NCBI RefSeq assembly: GCF_014839805.1
Contig: NC_051134.1
Span: forward strand, 10,633,170-10,697,169
DNA from: Manduca sexta
Taxonomy: Eukaryota > Arthropoda > Insecta > Lepidoptera > Sphingidae
DNA: 64,000 nt
Direction of reading: 5' to 3'
The first letter of the stretch is position 1, and each line of letters opens with the position of its first letter. This document shows, in pieces, positions 24,801-37,900 of the stretch. A program made the position numbers and the translations under genes. The notes under the pieces were generated by a model. That model did no database searches, had not been told where the DNA came from, and worked only from the letters and a program-made list of their open reading frames with translations.

Positions 24801-25594
24801 GGGGAGACCAATAGTAATCAATTAATGATTTACACAGATTATAATCTGATTAATATATCCCAATAGATAACCACTTTAATAGGATTATTAAAATGATAAA
24901 TTTATTAATTAATCTTCAATAACGCAAAACTATTGGTAGGATATAATTTGTTTCCGCCCGCATAGGGTCCACGGTATGCAAGGTGTCAAAAATCTGCCAT
25001 ATTGGACCACGTAAGTGTGTCGTGTTCCGGGGTCAGCCTGAGTATATCCGGTTCAAACAGGCCGGCATAATTGTGTCGACTGCCTAGGAGTAATCATCTT
25101 TTGTCAGTCGATATTCTATTGGAACCCTCATTTACCATCAGATGTTATAGAGGCACTTTTCCAAGTCCCTATAAAAAAAGAAAAACTACTGCTGATCCAC
25201 AATCTTGTAACAATACTTACATGCTCGACTGGACATTATTAGTAGCTTAAACATAAAACCTATCTTATAAAACTAAAAAATATTTCACTAAAATAAAAGC
25301 TTATTTCTTCTCATGTTAAAAATAACAATATCTTGACGGGACTGGCGAAGGTTGATCTTTTAAGTTTATAATGTATCTGAACCCCGATTCACTTACCACC
25401 AGTGAGGTATCTTCTTACAAGAATAACTTGAATGTCCTCTAGCTTACATGTTTTTGATTTAAACTTATTATTTGACATTTCAGTTTGAACAAACTCTCCT
25501 GGTCACTGAGACGGGATGCGAAATCCTCACAAAACGCAACACTGGACGGCCCTGGTTCATGGATCAGTTGGAGAAACTGAAATCTAAATCATAG
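21861..25594 (+). CDS. MetAP1: Methionine aminopeptidase type 1 (MetAP1), six exons, complete
   Basis: Cytosolic metalloprotease that removes the initiator methionine from nascent proteins when the second residue is small. Coding exons are 21861-22020, 22092-22362, 22634-22805, 23085-23379, 23889-24025 and 25484-25594. All introns are GT-AG, exon-end phases are 1, 2, 0, 1, 0, and the frame stays open to TAG, giving 381 residues; family members are about 380-390. An N-terminal C6H2 zinc finger (C7, C12, C20, C23, C34, C38, H46, H50) begins with CETPGC and includes [15 protein letters not shown]. The pita-bread catalytic domain carries metal ligands D209, D220, H283, E316 and E347, and the active-site histidines H192 (VICHGIP) and H290 (GHGIHRLFH). 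These were placed by known E. coli MetAP numbering (D97, D108, H171, E204, E235). The start is the first ATG before the zinc finger. Intron 5 holds a MITE and a family C repeat. No damage is visible. Confidence 0.97.
24265..24524. mobile_element. Harbinger-like MITE in MetAP1 intron 5
   Basis: Terminal inverted repeats start CCCCCTTATTCATAAACGTT and end with the near-perfect complement (AACGT..ATGAATAAGGGGG). They are flanked on both sides by TAA, a 3-bp target duplication of the TWA type used by PIF/Harbinger transposons. The interior is also largely self-complementary (ACCAATCACAACGGCCCTA on one side, its complement on the other), so the whole 260 bp can fold into a hairpin. It is non-coding and presumably moved by an autonomous element elsewhere. 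Confidence 0.7.
24933..25175 (+). mobile_element. Repeat family C copy in MetAP1 intron 5
   Basis: TTGGTAGGATATAATTTG, TAAGTGTGTCGTGTTCCGGG, CAAACAGGCCGGCATAATTG, CATTTACCATCAGATG and the tail CCCTATAAAAAAAG. Same strand as the gene. Confidence 0.8.
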
Positions 25595-25854
25595 TGGAAT
25601 GTACATAAGTATAGAGATAGTGTGGCAAGTTGTTTGTGTATTTTGTGTTCTTATTAACAAAACTACAAGTTGGGAAACTTTTTGATACATTGAAAGACAA
25701 AAACATTAGTTAAGAAATGGTTACTTTTGGTAAGTCCTTTACTAAAGACACAAATGACTTTTCCTTAAAATAACCTTAATCACCACCCATCCACTGAGGT
25801 TCATTCCTCATTTGAACTAGTATTAGCTCAAGACTTAAATTCTATGTATATTGT

Positions 25855-25860
25855 AATAAA
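25855..25860 (+). terminator. Probable MetAP1 polyadenylation signal
   Basis: AATAAA lies 261 bases after the MetAP1 stop codon in AT-rich 3' UTR-like sequence. It is the first canonical hexamer I noticed after the stop. Confidence 0.45.
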
Positions 25861-26622
25861 ATTAATTGTTAACACAACAAAAGTGTTAAATGGAAAAGTC
25901 AGCTCATAACAGTTGACTATAAAATTGGTAAATAGATTAAATATTCAATTGTATGGATCTGTGCAGACTGACCATAAAGACTAATTGATGCCAATTAAAA
26001 TCATAACTCATGTCTCAGGAACATATGGATAATATTGTAATGACAAATCTGCAAATTAATTGGAGCTTTTTTACAGTTAGTAAATATTGTGTGTTAAGGG
26101 TTATAAAGTTGAATTTTAATTGTCGCTGGAGTCGTTTTTTTATTTAGTCTGCCATCAATACATCTCAGTGGATGTTGACTATAGACTTAGTGTGAATTGT
26201 TTCAAACTATGGGTACCCATAGAAATAAGGCATGTTGGCCAAGAAAATTTCATATATTGTAATAATTCAATTATCTCAATACTGAAATACATAAGAAAAT
26301 ACGAAATTCGTAAGCCAAAGCTTCTTATAAACTTTTGACGTGTACAAACGGTTTGAAACAAAAAGGCTTATTATTGCTTACTTTATGGTTAGGTTTTGTA
26401 AAAATTAAATTGACATCACTTATTTGGAACTGAGTTTGTTTGTAATAATGTTTTTTGAAGTTGGTGTGTCGTATAGGTCATAGTCGACCTAATTTATCTC
26501 GTATGCATAACGAAAGTTCATCCATTTGACATTAACAAATTGTCAATGAAGTAGTTTGAGAAGAATATGCAACCAAAGTATGAGTGACCCATTCCTAGTA
26601 GAAACAGAGGTAATATCTATAA

Positions 26623-26820
26623 CCGACAGTTGAACGGCTAATTGACGTAAGCGTCATTTCTTTTCGAAAAAAATTAACTATATTAAAAAAAACATAGAAA
26701 AAGTGCTAATTTTAATGTATGATATACTTATTAAAATCAGCGCTCTTTTCTATGTTTTTTTTTTAAATAATATATAAACTTACGCAAAATGTCGCTTAAG
26801 CCAATTAGCCTTTCCGTCGA
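26623..26820. mobile_element. MITE family G, near-symmetric hairpin copy
   Basis: CCGACAGTTGAACGGCTAATTG faces CCAATTAGCCTTTCCGTCG. The interior CATAGAAAAAGTGC faces GCGCTCTTTTCTATG, so most of the element pairs with itself. Confidence 0.75.
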
Positions 26821-26933
26821 TATAATGGCCCAAAATGAATGTATAAATGATAATATTATAGACACTACGTATTAACAACTTGTTTAAAAATGCAATCCTG
26901 CATAATAATATAATCCTAATAAATATGTTTGCT

Positions 26934-27096
26934 AACCGCCATTTTCAATAAACGATCTTTATTTTCGATCTATCTCAAAAATGGACCAATCAGAAAAAAA
27001 TGTTTTTGACATTTACAGATGAGTTATTTTGATTGTTCAATTCTCGGAATCGGATTGAAGTTTGAGATCGGGATCGTTTATTAAAAACGGTTGTAA
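26934..27096. mobile_element. MITE family F copy
   Basis: AACCGCCATTTTCAATAAACG, TGGACCAATCAGAAAAAAATG, GATCGGGATCGTTTATTAAAAACGG. Same layout as the 17.1-kb copy, downstream of MetAP1. Confidence 0.7.
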
Positions 27097-27604
27097 GATA
27101 GACTAATGTTTGGGTACTTTACACTATCCAGCAATGAATTGTAATGTGCATTTTCATTTACCTTCCCTTCAGTACCAGGGTTCATAATGTCGAAAATGCG
27201 TTCCAAGACGGTTGATGCAACCTGTCAAATAATTAAAGCATATGCAGTCCCTATAAAATAGGGAAGGTGGTTGAAAACACCTTAAAGTTTAGGAGACCAG
27301 GAACTAAGTTAAGTAATCCAGTCTAGACCTTAACTTACATAGTAATTTTTGTATACACACCATAAACAAGCTAAACGCTCGATAAGTGATTTTTCTCATC
27401 ATTCTGTGTACTCAGCTGTAAACTCAGCTTATATTCTACGTATAATTCTCTGTCATCCGAGTCAAGCTTACACTATAACATAGCTTAGATCTTGGTCTGA
27501 AGAAGGTGAAAATCCTTTAAAACTGACTGGCCTTACTTAACCCGTCATGACTTGTCAAAATTTTATTTTCAAATATGTACAGGTAGCTGAATGTTTGCCG
27601 CCAA

Positions 27605-27700
27605 ACATTGACAGCTACGCGTGTGACGGAAAAATAACCTTATTATGTAGTATATAAGGTTATAATCCCGTGACACACGCAAATGTCATGTAGCTGTCTT
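27605..27700. repeat. Imperfect inverted repeat (MITE-like)
   Basis: GACAGCTACGCGTGTGACGG at the left faces CCGTGACACACGC and CATGTAGCTGTC at the right. The middle, ATAACCTTATTATG / TATATAAGGTTAT, also pairs. Confidence 0.55.
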
Positions 27701-28279
27701 GGCTCGCCGGCGAGCCACGAGAGACCAAGAGTTAAACGCTGTATGCCTTTATGGAGCCGTATATGTGGTGCGATATCAGTTGAGACGCTTTCAAATTAAA
27801 GTCAGGATCATACCGCCGCTTTTTAAAAAACAGATATCCAGACCATCTCAAACTATATCTTAAGTCACATTTTGATTTTGACAGCTGCGTTTTGTATGTC
27901 AAACAACGCCGACTCAGCTGACAACACGCGCTCAAGTGACAGCTCAGCTTTTGTTTATTAAATAGTAAACCTTAAACGTCTACTTAAGATCCCACTCAGT
28001 AAGATAAGGTTATTAAAACGGCCCATAGTTACAGAGCGTTTGTCTCACTTGCTCTGACGTTGAAATATGTCATTGATAGCAAGACAAAACACTAACTATA
28101 TGTGATGTATACAATGTTTAATAGTAAGGCGATGTTTCAAGTATTACTATTGTCATAGAATGTAGGCCACTGAAAATATCCAAATTATGTACTCAAAGAA
28201 AACCAAAATATGCCGGAATGAATTTCTAATTTTATAAATTGTAAGTGAAAAAAATAAAAAGTATTTGCATAATTTGTTT

Positions 28280-28285
28280 TTTATT
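28280..28285 (-). terminator. Possible polyadenylation signal of the 665-aa gene
   Basis: AATAAA on the minus strand lies about 655 bases after the TGA of the secreted-protein gene, in AT-rich sequence that fits a 3' UTR. Other hexamers could serve instead. Confidence 0.35.
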
Positions 28286-28939
28286 TGAATAAAATAACAT
28301 TAACAAAGATCTAAATGCACTAAATAACCTAGTTACAGCTAAATTATTTACAAAAATAATTCTAAACTAGATTACAGATTTAATAATAATCACAATATGC
28401 CTACTTGTTATATCAAGCCTGGTCTACATCAATAAAAAATGTTTTTAACATATCTACGAAAATTTCAAAAATTTGATACTTGTCACGAAAATGTAAGTGG
28501 CTTTAAATCATTGTCATCGAACATAACAACGCAATTTTATATTGATGGGAACCCAGCTTTGAAATGATATACACAAAATTTATGACTACAGCTTATAATT
28601 TATAAATAAGTTAAACGTTTAATAAAGATGTGGTTGCTTTGACTGATTGGAAATAAGGATCTGATTCTTGTAGAATTTTGTTTGGTAGAATCACTACCTT
28701 TCATAAATAATGTTTAATTTGGTATGGACTTCAATTTCGATGTAGGTAATTAATCGTACTCCATATTTGTATGTCAACAAAAATTTGGGTTGAAATTAGA
28801 GTTTTACTGGCAAGATATAGTTCCGAATCTTATCACAAGTCATTTCGACCAAACACTTTCTTCGTAATCTTCAAATAATGGTACGTAGTCGTCGCTCCGA
28901 ACTCTTAATTTTAAACCAAATTGCGTTACTTGGTTGCCA

Positions 28940-31900
28940 TCAAAGCCCTGAGTTTTTGTCCACCGATTTCACCGTCGCTGCTTTCCAATTGTCAACTGAT
29001 TCTTTTTTTGTTGTCACTTCTTTCACACGTCTCAAATTTGCTAATTTTGTTGCAATCAGTTCTTTCTGAAAATGATTACTATTTTTATTCTTGTAATTTC
29101 AGGATGCGAATAATTTTGCACAATATTTTTATAGCGATATAATATGTTTTTGTTTAAACTTGTATCTTACCTGTGCTGGACTGTCGACGTAACTAGCGTA
29201 TATCCTTAAAACTGGTTCTCCAGTTTTGTCGTCAAATATAAGTTTACTCTTCGGTGGTATCTTAGCTTTAACTACAGCTAATTTTGGACCGGAATTTGTT
29301 GGTACATCAATTTGTGGAACGATGCCACTTGATGCATCAGTTGCAATGTCATTCTGCTCAGAAACTGCCACCAGTCTTATTGGAGCTCGTCTTGATAGTA
29401 ACGTGGCTTTAGCTTTGTTAAAGTCATGGTCTTCACTTATAGTTGCTTCTACGATTTGACCGGCATAAACTGTGCCTTCCTGCGTCATTTTGGGTTTTCC
29501 ATCGCTTCGATCTTTTACTAGCGTATAAGTAACATTGACACGGTCCGCTGGTTTTGCGAACGGAACGCCGAGTATCGGCTTTAATTCAGTGATAGTTTCA
29601 TTTTTAACTTCATTCTCTCCTTTAATAAAATACTTTTTTAGCTCAGGCGCTGTAGTTGCGATTTTTTCATCTATTTTAGTTTCGCGAGGATTTTCAACTT
29701 GAGCTAAAGCTGCAGTTCTGACGTCATTTATGGCAGAGTAAAATCCTTTCGCAATAACATCTCCAACGCTTTGACCGACTTGCGCGTAATAAACGGGAGT
29801 TGTGTTTTGTTCTTCAGTGTTACTTTCTATAACATATTTGATTGTGGTAGTTATTGGTTGTGATTCAGCCGCTACAAGTTCTAAAGTTATATTTTGTGGT
29901 TGTGAAGATGTTGTCTCTGGTTTATCTGACACATTATTCATAACAAACGCTTGTGGTATTAATGTTACTATAGAGTTCTCTTGTGTTTCTCGCTGAACGA
30001 TGTTTTTATGTGGTATATTCGGCACAAAAGACGAGGGTTCTGGTTTAAGTTCCTCGTTTTCTAGCAATAGTAATTGCGGTTGTTGTGGTTGATTAGGTGG
30101 CATTTGCACGGGTGGTGAGTCTGCAGCATAAGGTATAAATTCGACTGCGGGGAATCTTTGGAGTAATTGAGCTTGTAATTTTTGAAGAAACATTGGGTCT
30201 GATTGGTATAAAGCGTTGGGTGGTATCACGATCCCTTCTGCGCCTGAGTTTATTAATTCTTGCTGCGACGGAATATTGTTAAATCCCTGAAACATCAGTA
30301 AACCTCATTGAATGATAATACTGAATATTTCAAGTTAATGGATTTTGCTTAAGATTGATACCTGTATAGCAAATTGTTGAGGTGCCTGTTGAATCTGATG
30401 AACTTGTGGAGGTTGTTGAACTATATGGTTTGGTGGTAGACTAATAGCTGAAAGTCCAAATTCTGATGCATATTGCAAAGCTGCTCCGTTTCGTATTAGC
30501 GTTTGCAATTCGGGGGAATTCATGGACTGAAAACAATAAATTAATTAAAATATAATTATCAACTACCATGAAATTAATAACGTTTCTCTTGTTGAGATTA
30601 CTTACAACTGTTTTAGAAAATCCAACAGGAGTTTCTATTTTAGCCATCTGGTACATGGGCTCTTGATGTTTCTCCGTTACTTCGTATGTTGGTTTCGGCT
30701 GTAACAATTTATTGTTAAGATTTTACAGACTACATTAATATCATTTTTTTTGTGAATGAAAGTCTTTACTCATTGGTGATTAATAATATTCTATTAAAAC
30801 AAGTAGCTTCTCAATTGTTGTAACACGCTAGGGATATGAAGATGATATTCTATTATTGTACCTATTTGATACAACATAATATACAGGATTATTTTGAGAT
30901 TTCGTTAATGAATGAAACCACATATCAGTCTTTACCTCTGCTAACATTGTGCTAAATATCATTTAAGAATACCGAATACTATCACCATAAATCCTAGTTA
31001 GATGAGTATCTGATTTTCTTCATCATTGTGTATTTTACTGTTCATTTGGCAATTGCCTGAGTTTATTTTGATTGGAAGTGTAATGTCGCCGCTGCGAACA
31101 ATTCTCTTAGAATAGTTGCGTCAGGGCGTGTAAAATTAAAATTCCTTTTCATTGTTATATATTTTTTCAAAATTTACACTTTTTTATGTTAGGTACATCG
31201 ATGATTCAAGTAACATTTTGAAAAGTTTTATTTCAATACGATAAGTATGTAGTTTCATTAGTAACGCAATGTCAAAATTACCCTGTATTATTAATAATCT
31301 ATTCTTAAATGAGATTATAGCGTCTATTAGACTGGTAGAAAATACTACTTTTGATCTTTGAAATAATTTTCACTATCGTTATTATAAAATAATTCTCTAA
31401 GTTGAGTGTTTGATAGTCTAGAATTTCACAAATCTAGTGCAATAGTTACCGCTTCTGAGGCTGGGTTGCTTTCCGATGCATCAAGGACCACGATGGGTTT
31501 CTCCGAGAGACTCAAGTTGGGTGCTGGTATGGTGTGGATAGCACCTGTTGGTCACACAACTTTCAACCATTTGAAGTCGTCTACAGCCAAACGTTACGAA
31601 AGGTGTAATTTTTTTTTTTTATTTTAGCTCTATAATTTTTTGTAGCAACGTCAAAGCTGTAGACGGAGTTAATGTTTCAGTGCAATTTGTGCTGGAAAAC
31701 CTTTAGAAATGAGAGTTTTGAAACAATATAAAATATTTACGAAATTTGTGTTCTTTACCTAATACACAATATTGTCATTATTGTACCATTACCTAACACC
31801 TATTAAGAAAATAAGTAGGTTTAGCTTGCTTGCAAGACCATTAGCAAAAGTAAGCGTAATGAAAGCCATTTTTTTATGAAATGTATCCGCGAAAAATTTT

Positions 31901-34900
31901 GTGTAAAAAATCGAATACTAACAAATACCTGCTAATCTTACTTAAACTTACATCATGTTCCGGTTGAAATCTTACCTCCTTTATCAACCTTAAATCAAGT
32001 ATGAGCAAATAAAATATAAAAGCCAAGTTCAGATACTTAGTAAAGCCAAAGAGCCCAGTGCTGTGCCCTCGATAGTAACTGTACCACCATCAGTGTGGAC
32101 GATCTGCTGCGTGGCGGCTCGTATGAACTCGTACTCCTGCGGCGTGGGTGAGAGCGGCACTCGTGTGGTCTTCCATGGCGTGTTGAACACGTGACGGGCT
32201 GGCTGGTAGTGTTTTACTGCAAATCTGGATTTTTTTTGCACCTATTACATAATGTACTATGACATTTTGGAAAAAATGTTATAGTACAGTTTTACCGGTC
32301 GGTACTTTCTTTGGGCTTCACTTCACTTAATATCAGGTGCAGTTTACCGAACCCGAATAAAAAAAAACATGATCACAGATCGTGTTGCTGAAAGAGTTTC
32401 TTGCGCTGCTACTTCTTCACAGCAATGATAGGTTCCGTAGCGGTGGAAGATTCATGAGGATTCAAAAGAGCTTGGGAAAGACTATTTGAGCTATGAACAT
32501 TTTGAGTTGAGTTACGGTGCAGTTATATATAACTTAACATGGTGAAAAGTTGGCGTGTTGCCTATTCCTGAAAAGGCAAAAGCGTGATGCTATGTATTTT
32601 CGTATGAACATTTTATGACTGAAAATATGGATAATTATTTTTCTGATCAATGATAGAAGTAAAAGAAGGAATACAACTATAAGAGACTTTTGATCTCAAA
32701 ATAATCAGATGTGTAAAGACCAGTAGTTACTATAAAGTACCTATACCATAATCGGTGATATCTCCATTCGCTCCCAATGGCCGTCCCGAGCTGAGGTTCA
32801 CAACCCGTTAGTGGGTTGCTCTCAGCATGGTCACTTCATTGGTTACGGGCATCTAAAGCGTTCACCCTATAGTACAGTGTGTTGTATAAACCGACCCCTG
32901 TCAGGCTAACGAACGTAGGCCACAAAAAATATCATGTATTATGTCGATGTGTTTGGGCCTGTAGTCTCAGATCCGTTTCATTGTTTGCTGCCATATGAAG
33001 TTTGTCAATAAAACTTTAATTAGCCGTTCTTTGCTAGCTTTTATCTTTCTTAGGGCGGGCACTTCTTGGTCGTTGCCTGATACACTTTGTGTAGAAGTCT
33101 TCACATGACATGGAAATTTCATGAAAGTAACTCATAATAAGTAATATTTTAATAAATATCCCATTACCTCTGCGGCGCATTTCTGTACAGCACATAAGGA
33201 GCTCTGTTCGAAGAGGCTTGGACCAGTCGCTGATGCATCCAAGGTCTGTGCAGCGTCACTCCAGGTCTGAAGACAGCCGGTGAGCGGATCCTGTTGATGT
33301 TCGTCATGCGGCTCATGTACGCAGCTTGGGAGAGCGAGCATAGCGTGAGGAGTAGCTGGACCTGCAAGGGAAATTGGTTCGTAATATTATGTGACTTAGA
33401 CTTTTTAATAGTATCGCTTCTTTCCTCTCGTATGTTAGTATTTAATGAGGATATATGAGGTTCTGGATTCCATTCTGACATTAACAATATGAAGGAAATA
33501 CGAAATTGCCTTGTACATAATCTTTTTATAGATTATATATATTAAATAAATTTATCCAAAAACAAGCTACATAATTTTAAATATATTACATACTACAGAT
33601 ATCTACGCCGAGCTTTTAATGCCACACTAAACCCGATAAAAAGATATTAGGGCCATAATATGTTACATTATCGGAATTAAACATTAGTATGTAAACAAAG
33701 ATATGAATACAAATAAATTAAAGTAACGAAAAAAACTTTGGATCAGTCAATTTAATTCTACCATCAGCTTGGAATTTTCAACCATAGAAGAATGTTTTGA
33801 GATCGCATATTTTCATTCATAACCGCTTTTTTGTTGTCGGCTTACATTTAAAAACGATTCAGTTCATCGTTCCACAGAATAAGGTACAATGTCAACTATG
33901 AATGTTACGATACGATGACATAGAAAGTTAAGATTGACGCATGCGTCGTACAGTTCTAGGAAATACTGCGCCGGCGAACATTGTATCGTAGAAAGGCTTT
34001 ACACGGATTACAACATTGACTGATTGATCAATGGATATAATATAAATAGTGAAGACGAACATTCATGGAAATTTAAAATAGATTAGAAGTTTGATTATGC
34101 TATGAAAAAAGTGGATATTTATTTTGCAAGTCATGGGAAACAGTTTAGAAAAAAAAATGGTTTTTTGCTTAAAAAGTTTGATCTCTTGCAACCTCATTTA
34201 TATCCTATCTGCAGGATATCTTATCTTAGAACGAAATAATCACAACTATTCGTTTCATAAGTTCTCTTGAATTTTCAAATCCTCATTATTAACGTCACAA
34301 TTCAGTCAGACATTTTATCAAGCAGGCAAATTAACAACATTATTGTGCATTAAAACATTTTTCACATGATCGTAACCACCCACATATTATAAAACAGGTA
34401 TTAATAAATGCGATTACTCTGTCACGAGTTAACATTCCTCATATAGAAGTGGAAAAATATAGGGTCGTGTACCGACCGGTTAGGTTTCTACGCGAGAAAA
34501 TTATTCTCAGTAAACGTTAGCAACGCATTGAAAAGCACATTAAAGGATGTATTAGGTTGCGAAATGTAAGACAGTATGAATACAGGTTTAGTGAGATTAA
34601 TAAGTTACCAAAAATATTTTTAGGTCAGTAGAATGGCATGATATTGCTTGGAATTGGTATCTGTTATGGTTAGGTTTGCCTTCTATCACAATATTATGGG
34701 ATGGAAATATTTAGCGAAGGATATTTCCTTTGCTGAATATTTCCAAATATTTCGCTGATAACTTAATTTAATCTTTATCAAAGATAGGTGCTTGAATAAA
34801 ATTTTAAAAAACGTTTCCTGCAGCTAATATTCTTTGGCTCTTGCAATAAAAATACGTTTTTATATAAAGAATACTATCAGGTATCAAAATTCACTATTTT

Positions 34901-37900
34901 ACAACATAAAGTAGGAATGATATAATTTTCAAGGTAAAAATGGTATAATGCCAAAAGATTAACATATGTTGCTTTTTTATTAAACATTTATTATTTTAAA
35001 TGCTCGTGCTATAAGACTTTTACTCTTAACAAAAACTCTTATAAATCAAGCCGCGGAAAAACTAAAAAGTTTGATTTAGTTATTTGTTCATTACAAACCA
35101 AAAAGACGATCAATTATCAAATCAACTTATCAATTATAATCAAAATACCTCGGTTTACGCAAAAAAGTTGTCTAAAAACTAAATTTAATGATTTCGCGTG
35201 TGATATTAAACGACCATTATACATTGTCGCGACTTGCGTGTTTACTATCGATTGCGTAAACTAAAGTTTGCAAACACGTTGTTAATTAGTTTATTAATAC
35301 GCTAGCCGTTTCTAGTGACGTGAGGGTTGATGTATCGTACACTATTCACGAAGACCCGCTCTATACTCACAGGCTGATAATGATAAATTAGTTTTAAAAT
35401 TTAGTAATTAAAGACGTCATGATAAACAGCGACAGAGCAGTTGGGTGTGGAATGGACTGCCGACACGAATGTCCGTTGGTTCCCAAGGGCACACACCTCT
35501 GACTTTTCTAAGATGATGTGTGTAAGTATTCTTTGTGAATTATCGCTTGCTTTAACGGTGAAGGAAAACATAGTGAGAAAAGTTGCATATCTGAGAAGTT
35601 CCCTATAGGAATTTTGAGTGTGTGTGAAGTCTACCAATCCCCACTAAGCGTGGTGGACCAGGGCCTAATCCCTCACAGTAGTAGAGGAGGCCCGTGTCCA
35701 GCAGTGGGGCAGTTTATGATACAGGTCTGATTTTAATTAATATTATTACATGATAAACGACTGTAGTTAAGTAATCAAGTAATATTTTTGTTAAAGTTAT
35801 CAGATGGCGAGGGTTTAGTATATTACAGTACAGTACAGGTTCTAACAGTATTTATTTCTGGACCTTGATAAATATTTTTTTCCATTTATTGGTGACAATT
35901 TGATACCGCGGGCAACGAAATGTGGTTGGTACGTTGATATCTGTACACTTCTATAATTTCATACGATTCTTTAAATTTGACTTTAGGTATACTGATTATT
36001 TTTAAAATAATATCAAGGGGTTCATAGCAAATGGGCGTATGGACAAAAGTAAAATTTTAGAGGAGTGACAAAAATATTAATAAAACTAATTGATTGTATA
36101 AGGCTGAAATTTACACAGAACTTTCTGGCCAAAACCTTATTTAATATACATAAACAAGTATCTTTAAAAATCATTCTATTAATTTCTCAGTCACTAGTCT
36201 TCACATATAACCTCAAAAATTAACAAAGCATTGCGCATTAATTGATAGACATTACGGTTGCCTCACTCCACTTCCTCCGAGTCCGTTATGGAAATTATTG
36301 TTTATCGTGTGTCTATGGTCTGAAGGAAGGCATAAACACTGTGTTTTATGGACGCCATATTGGAATAGCAGTTTACTATTTAAACTGTTTTCTTACCTGT
36401 TTAAGATTTTCTTTTCATCTGTTTTTTTACTCATTTGAATGCAATACTCTGGTAATTGAAGAGTTTTTAGTTAGACAATCAGTTGTCTAGTTATACTTGT
36501 TTATTTGTCATCATTTTTGTTTCTGCACACTGAATAATACAAAGCTTCATGACACGAATTTAGTCATTAGCAATATTTTCAATAAGTGAATTTTACTTAA
36601 GCGTTTGTCGAGGGAAAGTCAAACACCACATAAAATAAACAATTGCTTTGAAATGCCATCATTCAAAGACATGAAGGCTTTTCTGCTCAACAATATAACG
36701 TGTACATTTCGCGTAGCTATTGTTCAGAGTTTTGAATCGATCTCACTCCATCAATAGTAATATTTAATTCTTTTTTGGATATATTTTCGTAACATTATAT
36801 AAAAACTTATATTTATAGTTATAAATTATAATCATAAACAAAATTGTAACATAGTTATCTCTAACCGTTTTCTTTAGTTTCATCGATTGATTGACATATC
36901 ATTAATAGGACCTCAGAAAATTAATAAATACCTGATCATAATTATAACAGATTTTGTAGTAAAAATTTACACAAAATATAATTTAGTTTCGTCAACTAAT
37001 ACTTAAAAAGCGTTACTAATACAATTGTTGTATAGCTCCAAATTATTTGAAACAAAGTCCATAGATCATTTCAGTTGCATAAGTTTCGATGCTAGATAAA
37101 ATCAAGTATGAACAACACTAGAAACACATTATCCATGCCCGAATAAAGATTGTTTACATTCGTCTCCGGTTCATAAATGACACCGGTAAACCTGTCCTGT
37201 GGTCATTAATAAATATAACTTTACTAGTTGACCCGACAGACGTTGTCCCGTCTTAACTATGAATTTGCAGCGCGCATTGTGTCAATCGCTGACAGTTATT
37301 TCAAACAATTGACAATTATATAAAATTAATATTTTCGTTAAGTTTTCTTAAATTTTCTAATTTTCCGCGCAATTTTTTGAATTTGTTCTTTCATAAGAAC
37401 CTTCTCCTGACAATAAAAACACAACAAAAAACATTTGGTGAAATCGCTCCAGCCGTTCACGCGTGATGGCGTGACCAAGGGAAACAGATTAATTTTTATA
37501 TATATAGAAGATTGCTGTATTCCGTGGTCATTACGATTTGAATCCGTAGCAGTTCTATCGACTATACATTCTTTCCTAACCGAATTTCGGCCACGGCGGC
37601 AAATTTAAACGAAAATCAGCCAGTTCTACAGGAGATATAGTGCAAGTGTGTGCGCAATACACAACACTCTGTTCCTTCACTAATATAGTAGTAAATGCAT
37701 TTTAAATCACTAGCCATCAAAACCTACATGATTAGAAAAGCATAATCCGCTCCATCCTTCAATAAAGGATGTTTACGTGTCCGGCAGCCGACTCACGGAT
37801 GACACCGGCGAATTGTCATTACGATGTGAAATCTTGACGGACCGGTCGCGGCCAGCTCTCCACGATGTGTCTCACATTGTGATGTGCGTAAAATATAGAC

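Larger units (their letters stand above)
25861..28270. other. Intergenic space between convergent genes
   Basis: Lies between the 3' ends of MetAP1 (+) and the 665-aa gene (-). Contains the G and F MITEs and an imperfect hairpin. Open frames near 26.1-26.4 kb show no splice or coding support. Confidence 0.6.

Noticed and set aside
29226..29996. Plus-strand open frames opposite the large exon of the 665-aa gene
   Set aside because: They are antisense shadows of a well-supported coding exon.
36242..36490. 82-codon plus-strand open frame in intron 1 of the 665-aa gene
   Set aside because: Its composition and hydrophobic, Phe/Tyr-rich translation are typical of AT-rich noncoding DNA; no splice sites or family match.
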